From Sulfuricurvum kujiense DSM 16994 (GTDB taxonomy: Bacteria > Campylobacterota > Campylobacteria > Campylobacterales > Sulfurimonadaceae): DNA of 64,000 nucleotides. A program made the translations under genes and the position numbers. The DNA is taken from positions 2,046,001 through 2,110,000 of the forward strand of contig NC_014762.1 in NCBI RefSeq assembly GCF_000183725.1, read 5' to 3'. A model generated the notes under the pieces. It saw only the letters and a list, made by a program, of their open reading frames with translations. It did not search any database and was not told the origin of the DNA. Below, piece by piece: positions 41,326 through 52,848 of the stretch. Numbering within the stretch: the first letter of the stretch is position 1; every line of letters starts with the position of its first letter.

Positions 41326-41715
41326 TTATTTCTGCTTATCCGTAACAATATAGAGCTGTTCGTGTCCGAGACGTTTAAGGACATCCATCACCCCCACAAA
41401 ATTTTGAAATGCAGCCTCTTTGTCGCTGTAGAGGACAACGGTCATCTCTTTGCCCCCCTCGGTAACTTTTTGCTCAAACTCCGCTAATGTAATCGGTGTT
41501 TTCTCCTCACCCAGTATCAAGGCTCCGTCTTTTTCAATCGTGAGTTTCAGTTCACTCGGCTTATGCTCCGCGGCAGTCCCTTTGGCTTCAGGTAAATCGA
41601 CCGGAATAAGCCCTGTACGAATAAAGGTTGCGGTGGTAAGCACCATTACCAAAAGCACCAACATAATATCGATGAACGGGATAACGTTGATCGTATCGAT
41701 CCGTTTCATTCTCAT
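41326..41715 (-). CDS. exbD: ExbD/TolR family energy-transducing protein
   Basis: About 130 residues from the start at 41,715, which has GAGGA seven bases upstream and follows the exbB stop by a few bases; a longer frame upstream reads into exbB. It has one N-terminal helix with the essential Asp (NVIPFIDIMLVLLVM) and a periplasmic domain. With ExbB and TonB it uses the proton gradient to power outer-membrane transport. No tonB is seen nearby. Confidence 0.9.
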   Translation of the reverse strand: MRMKRIDTINVIPFIDIMLVLLVMVLTTATFIRTGLIPVDLPEAKGTAAEHKPSELKLTIEKDGALILGEEKTPITLAEFEQKVTEGGKEMTVVLYSDKEAAFQNFVGVMDVLKRLGHEQLYIVTDKQK

Positions 41716-41719
41716 GAGA

Positions 41720-42169
41720 CTATCCTCGGTTTTTGTGAGCGTTAATATCCCACTGTGCCAATAAACGTTCCATCTTACGGAGCAAAATATTGTAAAATAC
41801 GATTGCCGGTATTGCAACGACCAATCCCATTGCGGTTGCTTTAAGCGCCAATGCCAGTCCGGTCATAATCTTTTTCGGATCAACCGCACCCACATCACCC
41901 AAAGAATAAAAGGTAATCATAATCCCTAAAACGGTTCCTAAAAGACCGACATACGGGGCATTTGATCCAATCGTAGCAATGGTACTGACATTGTTCCCCA
42001 AATCAAGTTCAAGTTCCTCTTTGCTCTCATAATCGCCTATTCGTATCGAACCGTATGCCATTAATCGCTCTATAAAAAGCCACAAAGAAACAATACTCAT
42101 CATCACCAAAATCCCGATAATCCCGTAATCCACTGCATTATGTGCCAGTCCCAACCAACTATTTTCCAT
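41720..42169 (-). CDS. exbB: ExbB/TolQ/MotA family proton channel
   Basis: 149 residues with three membrane helices. The MotA/TolQ/ExbB signature is seen as APYVGLLGTVLGIMITF and LALALKATAMGLVVAIPA. The short form without the large cytoplasmic loop is common in Campylobacterota. It forms the ion-conducting pentamer around ExbD. Its start shares a base with the stop of the histidine kinase gene, so sensing and energy transduction are coupled in one operon. Confidence 0.9.
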   Translation of the reverse strand: MENSWLGLAHNAVDYGIIGILVMMSIVSLWLFIERLMAYGSIRIGDYESKEELELDLGNNVSTIATIGSNAPYVGLLGTVLGIMITFYSLGDVGAVDPKKIMTGLALALKATAMGLVVAIPAIVFYNILLRKMERLLAQWDINAHKNRG

Positions 42170-43005
42170 TAACTTCCCTTTTTTTTGAATTCAAGTTTGA
42201 CGCACGTCCCCTCATGTAAACGCGAGGAGATATGCAAAGCGATACCGTAACGGTCGCAATAGCGCTTGACCAGATTAAGACCGATTCCGTATCCGGCCAT
42301 GGTCGAGTCGTTTTGGTAATAACGATCATAAATATGCATCAGAGTAATTTCATCCATGCCCATCCCCTGATCGCAGATACTTACAATATTATCTCGAAGC
42401 GTAATCGTGATTATAGGGCTTTTAGGTGAATATTTCACCCCGTTTTCAATCAGATTATCGATGACTTTTGCCAACCCGATACGATCACAATTGACATCAC
42501 ACGATTCAAGCGTAACCTCCCAAACTACGGAAGGATAGAGAGAGGCTAAAAATATCAAACGTTCTTCAAGCACTTCACGCAGATTAAAATGTTCGATTTT
42601 CTCCCGTTCGCTCTGTTTTTTAATCAGATAGTCGAGCTCGTTATAGCGTTCCTTTAACATTTCGGCAGCCACTTCAATCCGCTCAAGTCGCTTCAGACTT
42701 TTATCATCCGTATGCGTTTTACGAAGCATCTGCACATTCGCCGTAATCGTGTTAATCGGAAGATTCAGTTCATGCAGCGTCTCTTTGGAAAACCGTTCCA
42801 AATGGTCAAAATGCTCTCTCAGCGGAGTAATTGCAATTCTCGCTAATATGCTCCCCGCAACGAGAGTAATAATCAGCGAAACAAAAGCGATAATTCCCCA
42901 TTGTTGTACACCAAGCACATCGTGTACATAATAAATTCCGGCAATTAAAATACCGGTTGTGGTTACATACAGCGATGCTAATGCGATTTCGACACTACGA
43001 AACAA
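42169..43005 (-). CDS. Histidine kinase with two membrane helices
   Basis: A 278-residue kinase. Two helices near the N-terminus with hardly any periplasmic loop are followed directly by a dimerisation domain (ETLHELNLPINTI with the phospho-His), then the ATPase boxes DNLIENGVKYSPK, DQGMGM and GYGIGLNLVKRY. The small sensor suggests that it reads membrane state or a partner protein. It overlaps its response regulator by 11 bases and exbB by one. The same operon contains metabolic and iron-related genes. Confidence 0.9.
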   Translation of the reverse strand: MFRSVEIALASLYVTTTGILIAGIYYVHDVLGVQQWGIIAFVSLIITLVAGSILARIAITPLREHFDHLERFSKETLHELNLPINTITANVQMLRKTHTDDKSLKRLERIEVAAEMLKERYNELDYLIKKQSEREKIEHFNLREVLEERLIFLASLYPSVVWEVTLESCDVNCDRIGLAKVIDNLIENGVKYSPKSPIITITLRDNIVSICDQGMGMDEITLMHIYDRYYQNDSTMAGYGIGLNLVKRYCDRYGIALHISSRLHEGTCVKLEFKKKGS

Positions 43006-43651
43006 GGCGATATCCTACACCGCGGATATTGAGTATCCGCTCACTGCCGATCTCTTGCTTTAGACGGGTGATATAAACCCGAATCGCTCCGTCACTGATC
43101 ATTTCAGAAGGGTTCCAAAGGGTATCCATAATAGCCTCTTTCGTCACAATCTCTCCGGCGTTGCGGATAAAAAGTGCCATTAGCTGATATTCTTTAAGGG
43201 ATAATGAAAGTTCCCTCCCCTCCATCAGAACACACTTATGCGCTTCATCCAAACATAGCTCACCTGCACAATGGCGTGTCTTCCCTTTTGTTCGGCGCAA
43301 AAGTGCATGAATCCGAACCAGTAATTCATCCGTGTTAAACGGTTTTTTAAGGTAATCTTCCGCCCCGAAATCAAACGCTTTTGTAATGGTCTCTATCTCT
43401 TGATGGGAAGAGAGATAGATCGTCGGCGTATGATCGTTCGCCCGGCGCAGTTCTTGCAGCAGAGATAATCCGTCAATAAGAGGGACATTGATATCCAGAA
43501 GATAGAGATCGAAACGATTTTTGTAGGTCTCATCGAGAGCATTTTGTCCGTTACGGCACAAAACTACCTCAAAGCCCTCCTCTTCCAAGACATCTGCGAT
43601 CGATTCGCCGAACAGCAAATCATCTTCCAGTACCAAAATTTTAGTCAACAC
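42995..43651 (-). CDS. OmpR-family response regulator
   Basis: A 218-residue regulator. The receiver has LEDD acidic pocket, the phospho-acceptor in [13 protein letters not shown] and Lys in LKKPFNTDE; the winged-helix domain has [23 protein letters not shown] and IRGVGYRL. It overlaps pyrC by 11 bases and the kinase by 11. Partner of the kinase encoded right after it. Targets are unknown. Confidence 0.93.
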   Translation of the reverse strand: MLTKILVLEDDLLFGESIADVLEEEGFEVVLCRNGQNALDETYKNRFDLYLLDINVPLIDGLSLLQELRRANDHTPTIYLSSHQEIETITKAFDFGAEDYLKKPFNTDELLVRIHALLRRTKGKTRHCAGELCLDEAHKCVLMEGRELSLSLKEYQLMALFIRNAGEIVTKEAIMDTLWNPSEMISDGAIRVYITRLKQEIGSERILNIRGVGYRLVS

Positions 43652-44651
43652 GCTCTATCGACCACTTCAAGGTTTCACCCGCTCTCATCGGTACCACACT
43701 GCCGTACATTTCAGGTACTACAAAATCTTGTTTCACCAAAACCACCTCTTTGTATTCGGCACAAATACCGTATATTTGCTGTGCGTTATCACTGATAAAC
43801 GCTTGCAGATTGTCGAGTTTATCATGCGCATCAAACACTTCACACAGCAACTGCAGTGCGATAGGGGCGGTAAAAACCCCTGCACCGCATCCGCACGACT
43901 CTTTCGTGTGTTTCGGATGCGGCGCGCTGTCGGAGCCGAACATCACTTTCGGATGGGCCTCAAGCGCTATTTTTAAAAGAGCCGCTCGATCTTCGGGGCG
44001 TTTGGCGATCGGTTTGCAAAACAGATGAGGACGTAGCATCCCCCCCGCTACGTCATCGAGGGTGATAATGAGGTGATGTACCGTAATCGTCGCATACAGA
44101 TTCTCATAGCGATCCAACATTTCTACCGCATTTGCCGTTGTGATGTGTTCCATAACGATTTTGAGTTTCGGGAAATTGCTTGCCAGCATCTCATACACTG
44201 ACATAAATTCCGCTTCCCGGTCCATCACAAATCCGTTCGTCTCGCCGTGAACCGAGAGGACGATTCCCAAATCAGCCATCGCTTCGAGCGTTTCGCGCAT
44301 CGACTCGATATCAAAAGAGCTGACCCCCCCTTCCGAATTGGTCGTTACGCCGCTGGGATAGAGTTTAATCGCCGTAATTTCATCCTGAACGCTCTCCAAA
44401 AACGGCCGCGTGTAGTTTTGGTAAAAAAGGGTCATATAGGGTTCAAAGTCATCCCGACCGATCGCGTGTTTGATCCGTTTTTTGTACTCTATAACCGAAT
44501 CAAGCGTCGTTACGGGAGGGACAAGATTCGGCATCACGAGCGCGCCGCTGAAACTGTACGACGTCAAAGGGGCAACGGTTTCGAGCATCTCTCCGTCACG
44601 AAGGTGCAGATGCATATCAAGAGGCATGGTCAAAGTAATCGATTTCATCAT
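43641..44651 (-). CDS. pyrC: Dihydroorotase
   Basis: 336 residues, class II dihydroorotase. Zinc motifs: DMHLHLRDG (His pair), the carbamylated lysine in [22 protein letters not shown], and the catalytic Asp in FGSDSAPHP. It closes carbamoyl-aspartate to dihydroorotate in pyrimidine synthesis. It shares one base with the preceding phosphomannomutase gene and overlaps the response regulator gene downstream. Full length. Confidence 0.95.
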   Translation of the reverse strand: MMKSITLTMPLDMHLHLRDGEMLETVAPLTSYSFSGALVMPNLVPPVTTLDSVIEYKKRIKHAIGRDDFEPYMTLFYQNYTRPFLESVQDEITAIKLYPSGVTTNSEGGVSSFDIESMRETLEAMADLGIVLSVHGETNGFVMDREAEFMSVYEMLASNFPKLKIVMEHITTANAVEMLDRYENLYATITVHHLIITLDDVAGGMLRPHLFCKPIAKRPEDRAALLKIALEAHPKVMFGSDSAPHPKHTKESCGCGAGVFTAPIALQLLCEVFDAHDKLDNLQAFISDNAQQIYGICAEYKEVVLVKQDFVVPEMYGSVVPMRAGETLKWSIERVD

Positions 44652-46021
44652 TAGACCTTCAACTGCTTCTGTGCTTCTTCAATAAGGGCATTGAGCGCCT
44701 CTTCATAACGGACCGCTTCGGCTTGCTCCGTCGATTCGAAACGGGTTACCAATACAGGTGTCGTGTTACTCGCACGAACCAATCCCCACCCTTTATCGAA
44801 AATAACCCGTACCCCGTCCACGTCGATGATCTCTTTGATCGCCGGAAACGATGCCGGAGGAGTTTGTAGCAACTCTTTCAGCTTCGCCATCAACGGAAAC
44901 TTCTCCTGCTCGGTTGTTTTTACCTTGATCTCTTCGGTCGAAAAAACCTGCGGCAGTTTGGCGATTTCGGCATCCAAATCAATCCCTTCATGTACCAGTT
45001 CCAGCATACGGAGCGTTGCGTAAATCGCGTCATCGTATCCGAAGTAGCGATCGGCAAAGAATACGTGACCGCTCACTTCACACGCCAAATCGGCGTGAAG
45101 CTCTTTCATTTTGACTTTTAGATTGGAGTGCCCCGTTTTGTACATGACCGCTGTCGCTCCCCGTTCACGGAGGGTATCGTACATCACCTGCGAACATTTC
45201 ACTTCACCGATAACGGTCGGGTTTTTCATCTTCAGGGCAAACAGCAACGCCATCATGTCCCCTTTGATGTTGTTATTCTGGGTCAATACGGCGATACGGT
45301 CGGCATCCCCGTCATAGGCAAACGCGATATCGCCTTCGGATGCGAGCAGTTTTTTGATGTCTTCGAGATTATGCTCTTCGCTCGGGTCAGGATGGTGGTT
45401 CGGAAATGTCCCGTCGGGATCGGTGTATATTCCTTTGGCGGACAGCCCCAATTCATTAAAAATATCGACGATGGCCAATCCGGCGACCCCGTTTCCGCAG
45501 TCGTATACGATCTTTTCTTTCATCCCGCGCAAATGGCCGAACGATTCGACCATAAAACGCTTATAACGTTCCAATGCATCGATCTCTGTTACTTGACGCT
45601 CTACTTTTGCAGGAAACGGCAATGTCTCAATTTTGCGTCCGAGTGCATAGATTGACTCGCCGAAGAAAGGGGCTTTATTGATCGTTATTTTAAATCCGTT
45701 ATATTCGCTCGGATTGTGCGAACCGGTAATCATTACCGAAGCGCACGGGGTGATACCGTTAAAATCTTGATAATTGCAAAAATAGTTGACGGGAGTCGGT
45801 ACCATCCCCATCCCCAATACTTTCATACCGCCCGCGTTCAGTCCGGCTGTAAGATATTCGAATAAAATCGGTGAATGGCTTCGAGCATCATACCCTACCG
45901 CAACATACTCGCCGTGAGCTTTCATCTCATCCGCCAAAGCGTACCCTAAACGGGTAATCGTCTCTTCATTTAACTCTTTTTCAAAAATTCCACGGATATC
46001 ATACTCACGATAAATAGACAT
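44651..46021 (-). CDS. Phosphomannomutase/phosphoglucomutase
   Basis: About 456 residues from the start [11 protein letters not shown], which has a GGA site before it; a longer frame adds 12 unlikely residues. Four-domain alpha-D-phosphohexomutase: phosphoserine loop [11 protein letters not shown], metal loop YDGDADR, sugar loop EVSGHVFF and phosphate loop [14 protein letters not shown]. It interconverts 1- and 6-phosphates of mannose or glucose for polysaccharide precursors. First gene of the seven-gene operon. Confidence 0.93.
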   Translation of the reverse strand: MSIYREYDIRGIFEKELNEETITRLGYALADEMKAHGEYVAVGYDARSHSPILFEYLTAGLNAGGMKVLGMGMVPTPVNYFCNYQDFNGITPCASVMITGSHNPSEYNGFKITINKAPFFGESIYALGRKIETLPFPAKVERQVTEIDALERYKRFMVESFGHLRGMKEKIVYDCGNGVAGLAIVDIFNELGLSAKGIYTDPDGTFPNHHPDPSEEHNLEDIKKLLASEGDIAFAYDGDADRIAVLTQNNNIKGDMMALLFALKMKNPTVIGEVKCSQVMYDTLRERGATAVMYKTGHSNLKVKMKELHADLACEVSGHVFFADRYFGYDDAIYATLRMLELVHEGIDLDAEIAKLPQVFSTEEIKVKTTEQEKFPLMAKLKELLQTPPASFPAIKEIIDVDGVRVIFDKGWGLVRASNTTPVLVTRFESTEQAEAVRYEEALNALIEEAQKQLKV

Positions 46022-46084
46022 GTTTTTCCTTTTTAGCAACATTGACAAATTATACAACGTGGTAATTAAATAGAGTCTTTGAAA

Positions 46085-46100
46085 TGGGGCAAAAGCCCCA
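46085..46100 (-). terminator. Hairpin after first amt gene
   Basis: Perfect arms TGGGGC/GCCCCA with an AAAA loop, about 33 bases after the amt stop. It is the likely transcription end. Only a short T-stretch follows on the minus strand. Confidence 0.6.
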
Positions 46101-46132
46101 CAGAAGAGTATCGAAGAAGTGTTACAAAAGTG

Positions 46133-47311
46133 TTAAATCGCCCGTTTAAATTCAGGATAGGCTTCCAGTCCGCATTCGCTGACATCGAGTCCTTGAACCT
46201 GATCATCATCCGATGCGCGAAACGCAACCAGTTTATTGATAGCGTAAATGATGACAAAGGAGACCGTAAATACAAACACGGCGATTTCACCGACCCCTTT
46301 GAGCTGATTCAAAAAGGTTATCCCTTTTGCGGGGTTTGACGCAAAAAGTCCGACCGCCAACGTCCCCCAGATACCGTTAACCAGATGAACCGACAAAGCA
46401 CCGACGGGATCATCGATTCGGAAACGGTCAAACAGCGGTACCGCCAATACGACTAAAACACCGCCGATCAATCCGACTGCAAGCGAATCATACAGCGTAT
46501 ACAAATGCGGCCCGGCCGTAATGGCTACCAATCCGCCCAATGCACCGTTAAGAATCATGGTAATATCGAAGAGTTTATAACGCAGATAAATAAGGACGCC
46601 TGCCGCAATCGCACCGGCCAAACCAGCCGCATTCGTATTAAAAATCGTCAATGCTACCGAATCCGCCGCTTCTTTGGTGGCAATGCTTCCGACCGAACCG
46701 CCGTTAAATCCGAACCATCCAATCCAAAGCAGCATCGCACCCAAAACGACCAGCGGGATATTTGACGCCGGGATAACGCGGATTTGATCGCCGACATAAC
46801 GCCCTTTACGCGGTCCGATAATCAATATTGCCGCGAGCAATGCCCATCCGCCTGTCGAGTGGATGACGGTCGAACCGGCCAAATCAACGAAACTTAGATC
46901 AAAAACGGTGTCTTTGATCCAATCGCTTCCCCAGCTGATGTTGACGGCTGTCGGGTAAATAAACGCTCCCATAATGACGGTAAACAGTGTCAACGGCAAA
47001 AGGCGGGCACGCTCACCCACCCCGCCGCTCATAATATTGATCGCTTTTCCGACAAACGCCATTTGGAACATAAAAAATGCCCATTGGCTCATCGTTGTAC
47101 TTTGAAAATCACCGAATGCCAGATGAAATCCGACCAAAATAAAAGCCATCGACGCCACTGCATAAATCATAACATTCACTGTCAATACGCTGGAGACGTT
47201 TTTGGTTCTCACCAAACCTGCTTCAAGCATCGCAAAACCGGGAACCATTAAGATAATAAGTGTGATTGAAAAGAGGGTAAAGAGGGTATCAATAACGTAG
47301 GCAGTATCCAT
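46133..47311 (-). CDS. Ammonium transporter (first of two)
   Basis: A 392-residue Amt family protein with 11 predicted helices and no signal peptide. Family segments: DLAGSTVIHSTGGWALLAA (pore histidine), WIGWFGFNGGS and GALSVHLVNGIWGTLAVGLF with the second pore histidine. The C-terminal tail with the ...VQGLDVSECGLEAYPEF motif contacts PII. It differs clearly from the second transporter. It lies downstream of a glnK gene and a palindrome shared with the other pair. Confidence 0.93.
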   Translation of the reverse strand: MDTAYVIDTLFTLFSITLIILMVPGFAMLEAGLVRTKNVSSVLTVNVMIYAVASMAFILVGFHLAFGDFQSTTMSQWAFFMFQMAFVGKAINIMSGGVGERARLLPLTLFTVIMGAFIYPTAVNISWGSDWIKDTVFDLSFVDLAGSTVIHSTGGWALLAAILIIGPRKGRYVGDQIRVIPASNIPLVVLGAMLLWIGWFGFNGGSVGSIATKEAADSVALTIFNTNAAGLAGAIAAGVLIYLRYKLFDITMILNGALGGLVAITAGPHLYTLYDSLAVGLIGGVLVVLAVPLFDRFRIDDPVGALSVHLVNGIWGTLAVGLFASNPAKGITFLNQLKGVGEIAVFVFTVSFVIIYAINKLVAFRASDDDQVQGLDVSECGLEAYPEFKRAI

Positions 47312-47343
47312 GCAGCACCTTTAATTTTAAGATAAAGGTGTGC

Positions 47344-47399
47344 ATTATATAGTCAATTTTTGGAATTAGAGAAGGAGTATTGATTAATTTTTAATCAAT
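47344..47399 (-). promoter_or_regulatory. amt promoter and shared palindrome, copy 1
   Basis: Palindrome TGATTAA-TTT-TTAATCA (47,381-47,397; arms extend to nine bases, 47,379-47,399). The centre lies about 43 bp upstream of a candidate -10 box (minus TATAAT, 47,344-47,349), 33 bases before the amt start. The same palindrome with the same spacing precedes the second amt gene. This position, near -53, suits an activator. Confidence 0.6.
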
Positions 47400-47442
47400 A
47401 CTATATAGCCAAGAGGAACGTTCTCCCTTCGGCCAGTTTAAC

Positions 47443-47784
<342 letters not shown>

Positions 47785-47794
47785 TCATTCCTTC

Positions 47795-49153
47795 TTATAG
47801 GTTAAATCCACGTTCACCGTGTACCGATTCATCCAAACCTTGGCTCTCTTGCTCTTCGTTAACACGTGATCCGCCAGTAAATGCCATTGCGATATAGTAC
47901 ACCACGATCGTACCGACCAAAGTAAACAATCCAACCAATAGAGCTGATTCAGCTTGAACCATGATTTGTCCCATACGATCCCCTGCATCTTTCAACGGTC
48001 CTGACCAAAGAAGTGCGTTATCGGTATTAGGCGTATACAAGGCAAAGATACCGGTAGCGATTGCACCCCAAAGACCTGCAAGGAAGTGAACCCCGAACGC
48101 ATCCAAAGAGTCATCATAACCCAATTTTTTCTTGAGTGCAGTCACACCGAAGAATGCTACAACCGCACCTACGATACCGATGATCAAAGCACCGCCGACA
48201 CTTACGAAACCTGCTGCCGGAGTAATCGCAACAAGACCTGCTACCGCACCAGACGCTGCTCCAAGCAATGTCGGTTTTTTGAATACCATAGACTCAACCA
48301 CAATCCAAGTTACCGTTGCAACTGCCGCAGCAATTGTCGTTGTAAGGAAAGCAACACCCGCAATCGCGTTTGCACCGAAAGCAGACCCGGCATTAAATCC
48401 GTACCAGCCGAACCAGAGCAAACCAGCCCCCACTGCTGTCAAAATAACGCTTGCCGGTTTCATCGCAACTTTAGGATAACCCGCACGTTTACCGATCAAA
48501 ACAGCTAATACAAGACCAGCCAAACCACCGTTCATATGAACAACCGTACCCCCAGCAAAGTCAAGTGCACCCTCGTTGAAAAGGTAACCGCCGCCCCATA
48601 CCATGTGAGCAATCGGTGCGTAAACGACGATTGTCCAAATAAATGCAAAAACCATCCATGTCGAAAATTTCATACGTTCGATGACCGAACCCGCAACGAT
48701 TGCTACTGTAATAGCGGCAAATGTCCCTTGGAACGCGACAAAAACAAATTTAGGATACAGTTGTCCCAATTCTACACTTGCGAAATCAGTCCAGCTGATA
48801 CCGCTGAGCATCACATTTGCAAATCCGCCGATTACTTGGTTCATTGAACCTTCAGCCGTACCGAAAGCAATAGAGAAACCGGCAATGACCCATGCAATCA
48901 TCGCTACTGTAAACGCACCGAAAACCATAGCGTATGTATTAAGAACGTTTTTCGCTCTTGTCATCCCGCCGTAGAACAGCGCCAAACCGATCGGTGTCAT
49001 CAACATTACCAATGCCGTTGACATCATCATCCATGCAGTATCACCCGAGTTAAGAACGGGTTCAGCAACGGCTGCAGTTACAGCAGTTGCATTAGCGTCA
49101 TCAGCAAATGCCGATACACCAAGTAGCGATAAAGCTAAAAGCCACTTTTTCAT
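47795..49153 (-). CDS. amtB: Ammonium transporter with signal peptide (second of two)
   Basis: A 452-residue Amt protein with a cleavable signal (MKKWLLALSLLGVSAFADD) followed by 11 helices, as in E. coli AmtB. Pore motifs: DFAGGTVVHMNGGLAGLVLA (His), WFGWYGFNAGSAFG and DAFGVHFLAGLWGAIATGIF (second His). The C-terminal tail ends GLDESVHGERGFNL, the segment that binds PII. It lies between two glnK genes; together with the first amt, the region looks like a duplicated glnK-amt unit whose transporters have diverged. Confidence 0.95.
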   Translation of the reverse strand: MKKWLLALSLLGVSAFADDANATAVTAAVAEPVLNSGDTAWMMMSTALVMLMTPIGLALFYGGMTRAKNVLNTYAMVFGAFTVAMIAWVIAGFSIAFGTAEGSMNQVIGGFANVMLSGISWTDFASVELGQLYPKFVFVAFQGTFAAITVAIVAGSVIERMKFSTWMVFAFIWTIVVYAPIAHMVWGGGYLFNEGALDFAGGTVVHMNGGLAGLVLAVLIGKRAGYPKVAMKPASVILTAVGAGLLWFGWYGFNAGSAFGANAIAGVAFLTTTIAAAVATVTWIVVESMVFKKPTLLGAASGAVAGLVAITPAAGFVSVGGALIIGIVGAVVAFFGVTALKKKLGYDDSLDAFGVHFLAGLWGAIATGIFALYTPNTDNALLWSGPLKDAGDRMGQIMVQAESALLVGLFTLVGTIVVYYIAMAFTGGSRVNEEQESQGLDESVHGERGFNL

Positions 49154-49208
49154 TTTCTCTCCTTGTTTGGACGTTTAAATGTCCGAATTAACTTAAATGT
49201 CGAATACC

Positions 49209-49263
49209 ATTGTACAAAGATATCCAAATGAGCGTGTACAGATTACTGATTAAATTTTAATCA
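49209..49263 (-). promoter_or_regulatory. amtB promoter and shared palindrome, copy 2
   Basis: Palindrome TGATTAA-ATT-TTAATCA (49,247-49,263), with its centre about 43 bp upstream of a candidate -10 box (minus TACAAT, 49,209-49,214). It matches copy 1 in sequence and spacing, although the surrounding sequence is not conserved. It lies in the 209-bp gap between glnK and amtB. Confidence 0.6.
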
Positions 49264-49362
49264 ACATGCTGTGTGAAATTAAAAAAGAGCTTTTGAGCGA
49301 TGATTATATAAGGAAATATGATAGAGAGGAGTCAAAGCCGAAGCTTTGAGTTGCACAGCAGC

Positions 49363-49761
<399 letters not shown>

Positions 49762-49819
49762 TTAATTAAGCAAATTAAAGGTGAAAAAACAGATTTTAAG
49801 AATTTAAGGCTCGTTCGGA

Positions 49820-49825
49820 TATAAT
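49820..49825 (+). promoter_or_regulatory. Candidate gyrA -10 box
   Basis: TATAAT 31 bases before the gyrA start (TTCGGATATAATCAGC). No good -35 box. The intergenic region with glnK is AT-rich with TTAATTAATTAA at its centre. Confidence 0.5.
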
Positions 49826-49856
49826 CAGCAACCTTATCTTCACTTTTGGGGACGAA

Positions 49857-52349
49857 ATGAACGATCTGCTTGACAATAGCGAAATAAATGACATAAATAT
49901 TGAAGACACTCTTAAGAGCAGTTATCTCGACTACTCAATGAGCGTCATTATCGGACGGGCACTTCCGGATGTGCGTGACGGTCTCAAACCGGTTCACCGC
50001 CGTATCCTCTATGCAATGGACAAGCTGAGTCTATCTGCCGGCGCAAAATATAAAAAATCGGCACGTATCGTCGGGGATGTTATCGGTCAATACCATCCGC
50101 ACGGGGATACATCTGTTTATGATGCGCTTGTTCGTATGGCACAACCGTTTGCTATGCGCGCACCGCTCGTCGACGGTCAAGGGAACTTTGGTTCGGTTGA
50201 CGGCGACAATGCGGCAGCTATGCGTTATACCGAAGCACGTATGACACGATATGCCGGTGAACTTCTCAAAGATTTGGAAAAAGACACCGTCGATATGGTC
50301 GACAACTATGACGGCACGACTCAGGAACCTGAAGTCCTTCCTACCCGCGTTCCAAATCTTCTCATTAACGGTTCATCCGGTATCGCCGTCGGTATGGCGA
50401 CGAACATCCCTCCGCACAACCCGAATGAAGTTCTCAGCGCACTTGTCCATCTTGTCGACAATCCGAATGCCTCACTCCATGACATCATGCAGTTTATCAA
50501 AGCGCCGGACTTCCCTACCGGAGGAACTATTTACGGTAAAAAAGGGATTTTGGATGCCTATGAGACCGGCCGCGGCCGTATCCGTGTCCGGGCCAAAACC
50601 CATATCGAGAAAAAATCGAATAAAGACGTTATCGTCATCGATGAGCTCCCGTATCAAGTCAATAAAGCCCGTTTGATCGAAACGATTGCCGATTTGGTCA
50701 AAGACAAGTTCATCGAAGGAATCAGCGAGATCCGAGATGAATCCGACCGTGAAGGGATCCGTGTCGTTATCGAACTAAAACGTGACGCGATGAGTGAAAT
50801 CGTCCTTAACAATCTTTACAAATCGACCAATATGGAGACGACGTTCGGGATCATTATGCTCTCTGTTTTCAACCAGGAACCGCGTGTCTTCACCCTTCTT
50901 GAAATGTTGGGGCATTTTATCAACCACCGTAAAACCGTTATTATCCGCCGTACTATTTTTGATCTTGAAAAAGCCAAAGCACGCGCCCATATCTTGGAAG
51001 GTTTGAAAAAAGCGCTCGATCATATCGAAGCGATTATCAAACTTATCCGTGCCAGTGCCGACGGTGAGACCGCGAAAAACGGCTTGATCGAAGAATTCGG
51101 TTTTTCACCGATTCAAGCCCAAGCCATTTTGGATATGCGTCTCCAACGCCTTACCGGATTGGAACGCGATAAAATCGAAAATGAACTCAAAGAGATTTTG
51201 ACCCATATCGAATACCTAGAGAGTATCCTCCGAAGCGAAGAGGTTCTCAAAGGGATTATAAAAGAAGAATTCGTTGAACTCGTGGAACAATACAATATTC
51301 CTCGCGTCACCGATATCGAAGATAACTATGATGACATCAATATCGAAGATTTGATCCCGAACGAACCGATGGTCGTTACCATCAGCCATCGCGGATACAT
51401 TAAACGCGTTCCGCTTGCCGCATATGAAAAACAAATCCGAGGCGGAAAAGGGAAAGTTGCCGTAACGACCTACGATGACGACTTTATCGAGAAATTCTAT
51501 ACGTGCAATACCCATGATACCTTGATGTTCGTCACCGATCGCGGACAACTCCACTGGCTCAAAGTGTATAAAATCCCGGAAGGGTCACGTACGGCAAAAG
51601 GAAAAGCGGTCGTTAATCTCATCAACCTCGAAGCGGATGAGAAAATCCGGTCGATTATTCCGACAACCGATTTCGATGAGAAAAAATCGCTCGTCTTTTT
51701 CACCCAAAACGGTATCGTCAAACGTACCGCTTTGAACGAATTCTCAAATATTCGAAGCAACGGTGTCCGTGCAATCGTTCTGGATGAAGATGATGCACTC
51801 ATCACGGCGCACATCGCGACCGAAGAGACTAAGTATCTCTTTATCGTGACCAAATTCGCGCAATGTATCAAATTTGAAATAGACAAAACCCGCGATCAGG
51901 GACGCAGCACCCGCGGTGTACGCGGTATCAAATTTAAAATCGAAGGCGATGTTGTCGTCGATGCCAATATCATCAAATCCGATGAGGAAGAGATCCTCAT
52001 GGTCAGTGAAAAAGGGATCGGAAAACGGACTACTGCCGAAGAGTACCGCCTAACAAACCGTGCCGGTTCAGGGGTTATCGCGATGAAACTCAATGCCAAA
52101 ACCGGAACAACAGTCGTCGGATGTGTTATGGTAGATGAGACAATGGATCTTATGGCTCTGACCAAAGCGGGTAAAATGATCCGTGTCGATATGCAGACGA
52201 TTGCAAAATCCGGACGCAATACCAGCGGCGTTTACATTGTCAAAGGGGATGATGTCGCCAGTATTTCCCGTTGTCCGAAAAAAGAGGAGGATGATGAAGA
52301 AAATGAGGGAAATGAAGGTAGTGAACCTACTACATTAGAGTTGGAATAG
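49857..52349 (+). CDS. gyrA: DNA gyrase subunit A
   Basis: 830 residues. The winged-helix domain has the catalytic Tyr in [13 protein letters not shown]. The quinolone region reads [19 protein letters not shown], with Thr at the E. coli Ser83 position and the Asp87 equivalent kept. Thr is the normal residue in Campylobacter, so this is not a resistance mutation. Six beta-pinwheel blades follow, with the GyrA box-like segment [10 protein letters not shown]. The C-terminal tail is acidic ([12 protein letters not shown]). It makes negative supercoils with GyrB. Confidence 0.97.
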   Translation: MNDLLDNSEINDINIEDTLKSSYLDYSMSVIIGRALPDVRDGLKPVHRRILYAMDKLSLSAGAKYKKSARIVGDVIGQYHPHGDTSVYDALVRMAQPFAMRAPLVDGQGNFGSVDGDNAAAMRYTEARMTRYAGELLKDLEKDTVDMVDNYDGTTQEPEVLPTRVPNLLINGSSGIAVGMATNIPPHNPNEVLSALVHLVDNPNASLHDIMQFIKAPDFPTGGTIYGKKGILDAYETGRGRIRVRAKTHIEKKSNKDVIVIDELPYQVNKARLIETIADLVKDKFIEGISEIRDESDREGIRVVIELKRDAMSEIVLNNLYKSTNMETTFGIIMLSVFNQEPRVFTLLEMLGHFINHRKTVIIRRTIFDLEKAKARAHILEGLKKALDHIEAIIKLIRASADGETAKNGLIEEFGFSPIQAQAILDMRLQRLTGLERDKIENELKEILTHIEYLESILRSEEVLKGIIKEEFVELVEQYNIPRVTDIEDNYDDINIEDLIPNEPMVVTISHRGYIKRVPLAAYEKQIRGGKGKVAVTTYDDDFIEKFYTCNTHDTLMFVTDRGQLHWLKVYKIPEGSRTAKGKAVVNLINLEADEKIRSIIPTTDFDEKKSLVFFTQNGIVKRTALNEFSNIRSNGVRAIVLDEDDALITAHIATEETKYLFIVTKFAQCIKFEIDKTRDQGRSTRGVRGIKFKIEGDVVVDANIIKSDEEEILMVSEKGIGKRTTAEEYRLTNRAGSGVIAMKLNAKTGTTVVGCVMVDETMDLMALTKAGKMIRVDMQTIAKSGRNTSGVYIVKGDDVASISRCPKKEEDDEENEGNEGSEPTTLELE

Positions 52350-52398
52350 TATTTGCTTAAATTGGGTAATTATTCCAAATATACCCGAAGGAATCCGA

Positions 52399-52848
52399 AT
52401 GCGAATCTCTGCTCTACTTGCACTGTTTCTCACTATTCCCGCACTTCATGCGGGAATTTTCTCCAGCGATACACCTACTGTAAAATGTGTCTATAGCGGC
52501 ACAGACGGTCATTGTGTTGAACCCATTTTAAAATCCGGACATGAGCTCGTTGTTACCGTTGTGGGACAAGGTGTCGCACCGTCGGTTACCGCTTCACCGG
52601 CTCAAGCCTACGCTTTAGCCAAACGAGCCGCAATGGTAGACGGCTATCGTCTCATCGCAGAGCGGGTCAAAGGGGTTGAAGTTGAAGGACAGGATACCAT
52701 CAAGAACATGATGCTTACACAATCAACAACCCGTACGTCCGTTGAAGCCCTTGTACGCGGCGCCAATATTATCAACACTACATTTAAAGAGGGACTGTGC
52801 GAAGTCGAAATGGAAATTTCCCTTTCCTATTCTCGGGTTTTACCTTAA
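52399..52848 (+). CDS. LPP20-family protein
   Basis: 149 residues with a signal peptide (MRISALLALFLTIPALHAG). The mature part has the family pattern VVGQGVAPSVTASPAQAYALAKRAAMVDGYRLIAERVKGV (short motifs VGQGVAP and ALAKRAAMVDGYR), as in Helicobacter LPP20 and related proteins. No lipobox cysteine is present at the cleavage site, so it should be periplasmic, not a lipoprotein. The function of the family is unknown. The next gene overlaps its end. Confidence 0.8.
   Translation: MRISALLALFLTIPALHAGIFSSDTPTVKCVYSGTDGHCVEPILKSGHELVVTVVGQGVAPSVTASPAQAYALAKRAAMVDGYRLIAERVKGVEVEGQDTIKNMMLTQSTTRTSVEALVRGANIINTTFKEGLCEVEMEISLSYSRVLP

Noticed and set aside
50080-50150. Quinolone-resistance mutation in gyrA
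   Set aside because: Thr at the Ser83 position is the normal residue in Campylobacter, and the Asp87 equivalent is unchanged.
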